This document shows positions 5,615 through 6,908 of a stretch of 6,908 nt of DNA, piece by piece. Numbering within the stretch: the first letter of the stretch is position 1; the number at the start of each line of letters is the position of its first letter. The DNA lies in NCBI GenBank assembly GCA_003448675.1, contig DLXZ01000233.1, positions 6,278-13,185 of the forward strand, in the 5' to 3' direction. The notes beneath the pieces were generated by a model that saw nothing but the letters and a program-made list of their open reading frames with translations, was not told the origin of the DNA and made no database searches. Made by a program: the position numbers and the translations under genes. Source of the DNA: Porticoccaceae bacterium (GTDB lineage Bacteria > Pseudomonadota > Gammaproteobacteria > Pseudomonadales > Porticoccaceae).

Positions 5615-6265
5615 TCATTGCTTGCCCCAGCCATTGTAATAGGTCACCTCCCTCGCCGGTTTCCGTGAAACAGGACCAAACTTGCCCAAAGGGTAGCCGA
5701 TGGGGATGGTTACCACCACGCCATAATCTTCCGGAATGGAGAAACGGGCATGGAGCTCCTCTTCAAAAACCTGATGCATGGTGGTGAGTGCTGCTCCCAG
5801 TCCCACCGCCCGACAGGCAAGCAGAATATTCTGTACACAGGGATAAACCGCGCCATAGTTGGGAGGCGCTAGGCCCACACGTTGATCCTTCGGTACCTTG
5901 AAAGGCCAGTCCCGTTTGCCGCAAACCAGGACTAACAGGGGGTACTCGGCCATATGTTCCTTCTGATATTCCACTGCTGCCCATTGCCGGGCAAAGCTGG
6001 AATTGGTTTTACCGGCTACGTCTGCGCCGACAAACCGCGAATCGATAGCGGCTTGGTACCGCTCGGCAAACCAGGATTTGGCCGCGCGCTCGCGCAACAC
6101 CACAAAGGCCCAGGGCTGGGTATTCATCCCGGAAGGCGCCTGGACGCCGGCTTCGAGAACCTTGTCCAGTAGCGCCTGGGGCACGTGGTCGGGCTTTAGC
6201 CGGCGCATGGCGCGTACATTGCCAACCAAATCGAAGAAGCCTGGGTTATCAGTGCTAATAGTCAT
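5615..6265 (-). CDS. FMN-dependent nitroreductase family protein
   Basis: A 216-residue nitroreductase-fold flavoenzyme (PF00881 type), normally a homodimer binding FMN at the interface and using NAD(P)H on nitroaromatics, quinones, enones or halogenated phenols. FMN-phosphate and ring contacts are expected in RAMRRLKPDHVP (18-29), APSGMNTQPW (43-52), the helix GAVYPCVQNILLACRAVGLG (138-157), and the end block IPIGYPLGKFGPVSRKP (187-203). All are intact, and the length is typical. The start ATG is preceded by AGAGG at 9-base spacing (complement of 6275-6279). It lies 63 bases downstream of the epoxide hydrolase on the same strand with no terminator between them, so co-transcription is likely. 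A small AGCC/GGCT hairpin with a 3-base loop abuts the stop. The true substrate cannot be inferred; dehalogenase or BluB-type roles are less likely but not excluded. Confidence 0.88.
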   Translation of the reverse strand: MTISTDNPGFFDLVGNVRAMRRLKPDHVPQALLDKVLEAGVQAPSGMNTQPWAFVVLRERAAKSWFAERYQAAIDSRFVGADVAGKTNSSFARQWAAVEYQKEHMAEYPLLVLVCGKRDWPFKVPKDQRVGLAPPNYGAVYPCVQNILLACRAVGLGAALTTMHQVFEEELHARFSIPEDYGVVVTIPIGYPLGKFGPVSRKPAREVTYYNGWGKQ

Positions 6266-6274
6266 TATTATCTG

Positions 6275-6279
6275 CCTCT
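6275..6279 (-). promoter_or_regulatory. Ribosome-binding site AGAGG for the nitroreductase
   Basis: CCTCT on the + strand reads AGAGG on the - strand, nine bases before the nitroreductase ATG. The 63-base gap upstream shows no T-run terminator; its only structure is CCCA/TGGG with a 4-base loop (6290-6301). Confidence 0.5.
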
Positions 6280-6328
6280 ATTTGGATTTCCCACGTTTGG
6301 GTTATTTCATCAACGGCCTAACTCAAAG

Positions 6329-6908
6329 TTAGCGCTGGGTGTGAAAGCAATCCCGCACTTCCTTGATAAACACTTCGGGTAGTTCAAAAGCCGCAAAGTG
6401 CCCGCCTTTGTCCAGCTCGTTCCAGTGGATAAGATTTTTAAAACGCCGCTCGGCCCAGCGTCTGGAAGCGAGAAAGATTTCTTTTGGATACATGCTACAC
6501 CCGGTGGGCAGGATGATCTCGTCAGTGGACAGGTCGTTGAAGCTGTGCCAGTAGAGTCGTGCCGAAGATGCCGCGCTAGCGGTACACCAGTACAGCATGA
6601 CATTGTCCAGCAACTCATCGCGGCTAAGGACATTTTCCGGGTGGCCGTTACAGTCCATCCAGGACCAGTACTTTTCCACTATCCAGGCCAATTGTCCGGC
6701 CGGGGAGTCGGTCAGGCCATAGCCCACGGTCTGGGGCCGGGTGCTCTGCTGTTTGGAATAGCCCGAGTCATTGTCGAAATAATGCTGGGCGCTTGCCAGG
6801 GCCCGTTCCTCTATATCACTCAGGTCGCCCATGGTGTCCGGGTCCGGTTCCACAACAATAAGATTGAGGTGGATGGCGGCGCAGTTACCCAGATTCTGCA
6901 TGCCGATA
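6329..6908 (-). CDS. Epoxide hydrolase, microsomal (EPHX1) type, C-terminal half only (cut by window edge)
   Basis: An alpha/beta-hydrolase that adds water to epoxides through a covalent ester intermediate. About 193 C-terminal residues are visible and the frame runs open to the right edge, so the HGWPGS-type region and nucleophile Asp lie outside; the ATG at 6901 is internal, not the start. Numbering from that Met and comparing with human EPHX1 as I recall it, the ring-polarising tyrosines match Y48 (SGYSKQQSTRPQTVGYGL, 46-63) and Y117 (SARLYWH). The acid matches E141 (LPTGCSMYPKEIF, 131-143), and the catalytic histidine is H168 in GGHFAAFE. Also typical are DSPAGQLAWIVEKYWSW (65-81) and DELLDNVMLYW (95-105). 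All catalytic positions visible here are intact. The gene precedes the nitroreductase on the same strand, probably as its operon leader. Substrate is unknown. Confidence 0.9.
   Translation of the reverse strand, partial: IGMQNLGNCAAIHLNLIVVEPDPDTMGDLSDIEERALASAQHYFDNDSGYSKQQSTRPQTVGYGLTDSPAGQLAWIVEKYWSWMDCNGHPENVLSRDELLDNVMLYWCTASAASSARLYWHSFNDLSTDEIILPTGCSMYPKEIFLASRRWAERRFKNLIHWNELDKGGHFAAFELPEVFIKEVRDCFHTQR

Noticed and set aside
6310..6633. Alternative - strand frame over the epoxide hydrolase end
   Set aside because: It is out of frame with the GGHFAAFE, LPTG and DSPAG motifs, which are all in one other frame.

Overview
The window reads as chromosomal DNA from a proteobacterium, most likely a gammaproteobacterium of marine or soil type. 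This is an inference from gene style, purine-rich ribosome-binding sites and a coding GC content that looks a little over 50 %; no marker gene fixes the taxon. There are eight genes and two strand blocks. No rRNA, tRNA, CRISPR array, insertion sequence or integrase is visible.

Left block, + strand, about 108-4043. A MoeB/ThiF-type adenylyltransferase fused to a rhodanese domain (108-1286) is followed almost directly by a small Ddn-like deazaflavin (F420) oxidoreductase (1301-1759) and a six-span membrane protein resembling the Frag1/DRAM/Sfk1 family (1775-2500). After 91 bases comes a luciferase-like (LLM class) putative F420-dependent oxidoreductase (2592-3452). A very AT-rich gap and a strong ribosome-binding site then lead to a SnoaL/NTF2-fold protein (3552-4043). 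The first three genes are packed like an operon.

Middle. A nitrobindin-like heme-binding beta-barrel protein lies on the - strand (4112-4675), convergent with the SnoaL-like gene. It is divergent from a glutathione S-transferase (4882-5532, +) across a 206-base promoter region. The transferase gene ends in a clear intrinsic terminator (5556-5583).

Right block, - strand, 5615-6908. An FMN nitroreductase lies downstream of a microsomal-type epoxide hydrolase whose N-terminal half is beyond the right edge of the window. The two are probably co-transcribed.

Taken together, the window looks like an accessory redox and detoxification neighbourhood: two putative F420 enzymes, one flavin nitroreductase, glutathione transfer, epoxide hydrolysis, a small NTF2-fold enzyme and a heme barrel. 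The most notable feature is the pair of deazaflavin-type enzymes around a conserved-looking membrane protein, in a genome that is probably not actinobacterial. The Ddn-like member keeps the serine and three tyrosines of the mycobacterial enzyme's active site. No F420 biosynthesis gene is in view. I did not find a clearly new defence or mobile system.
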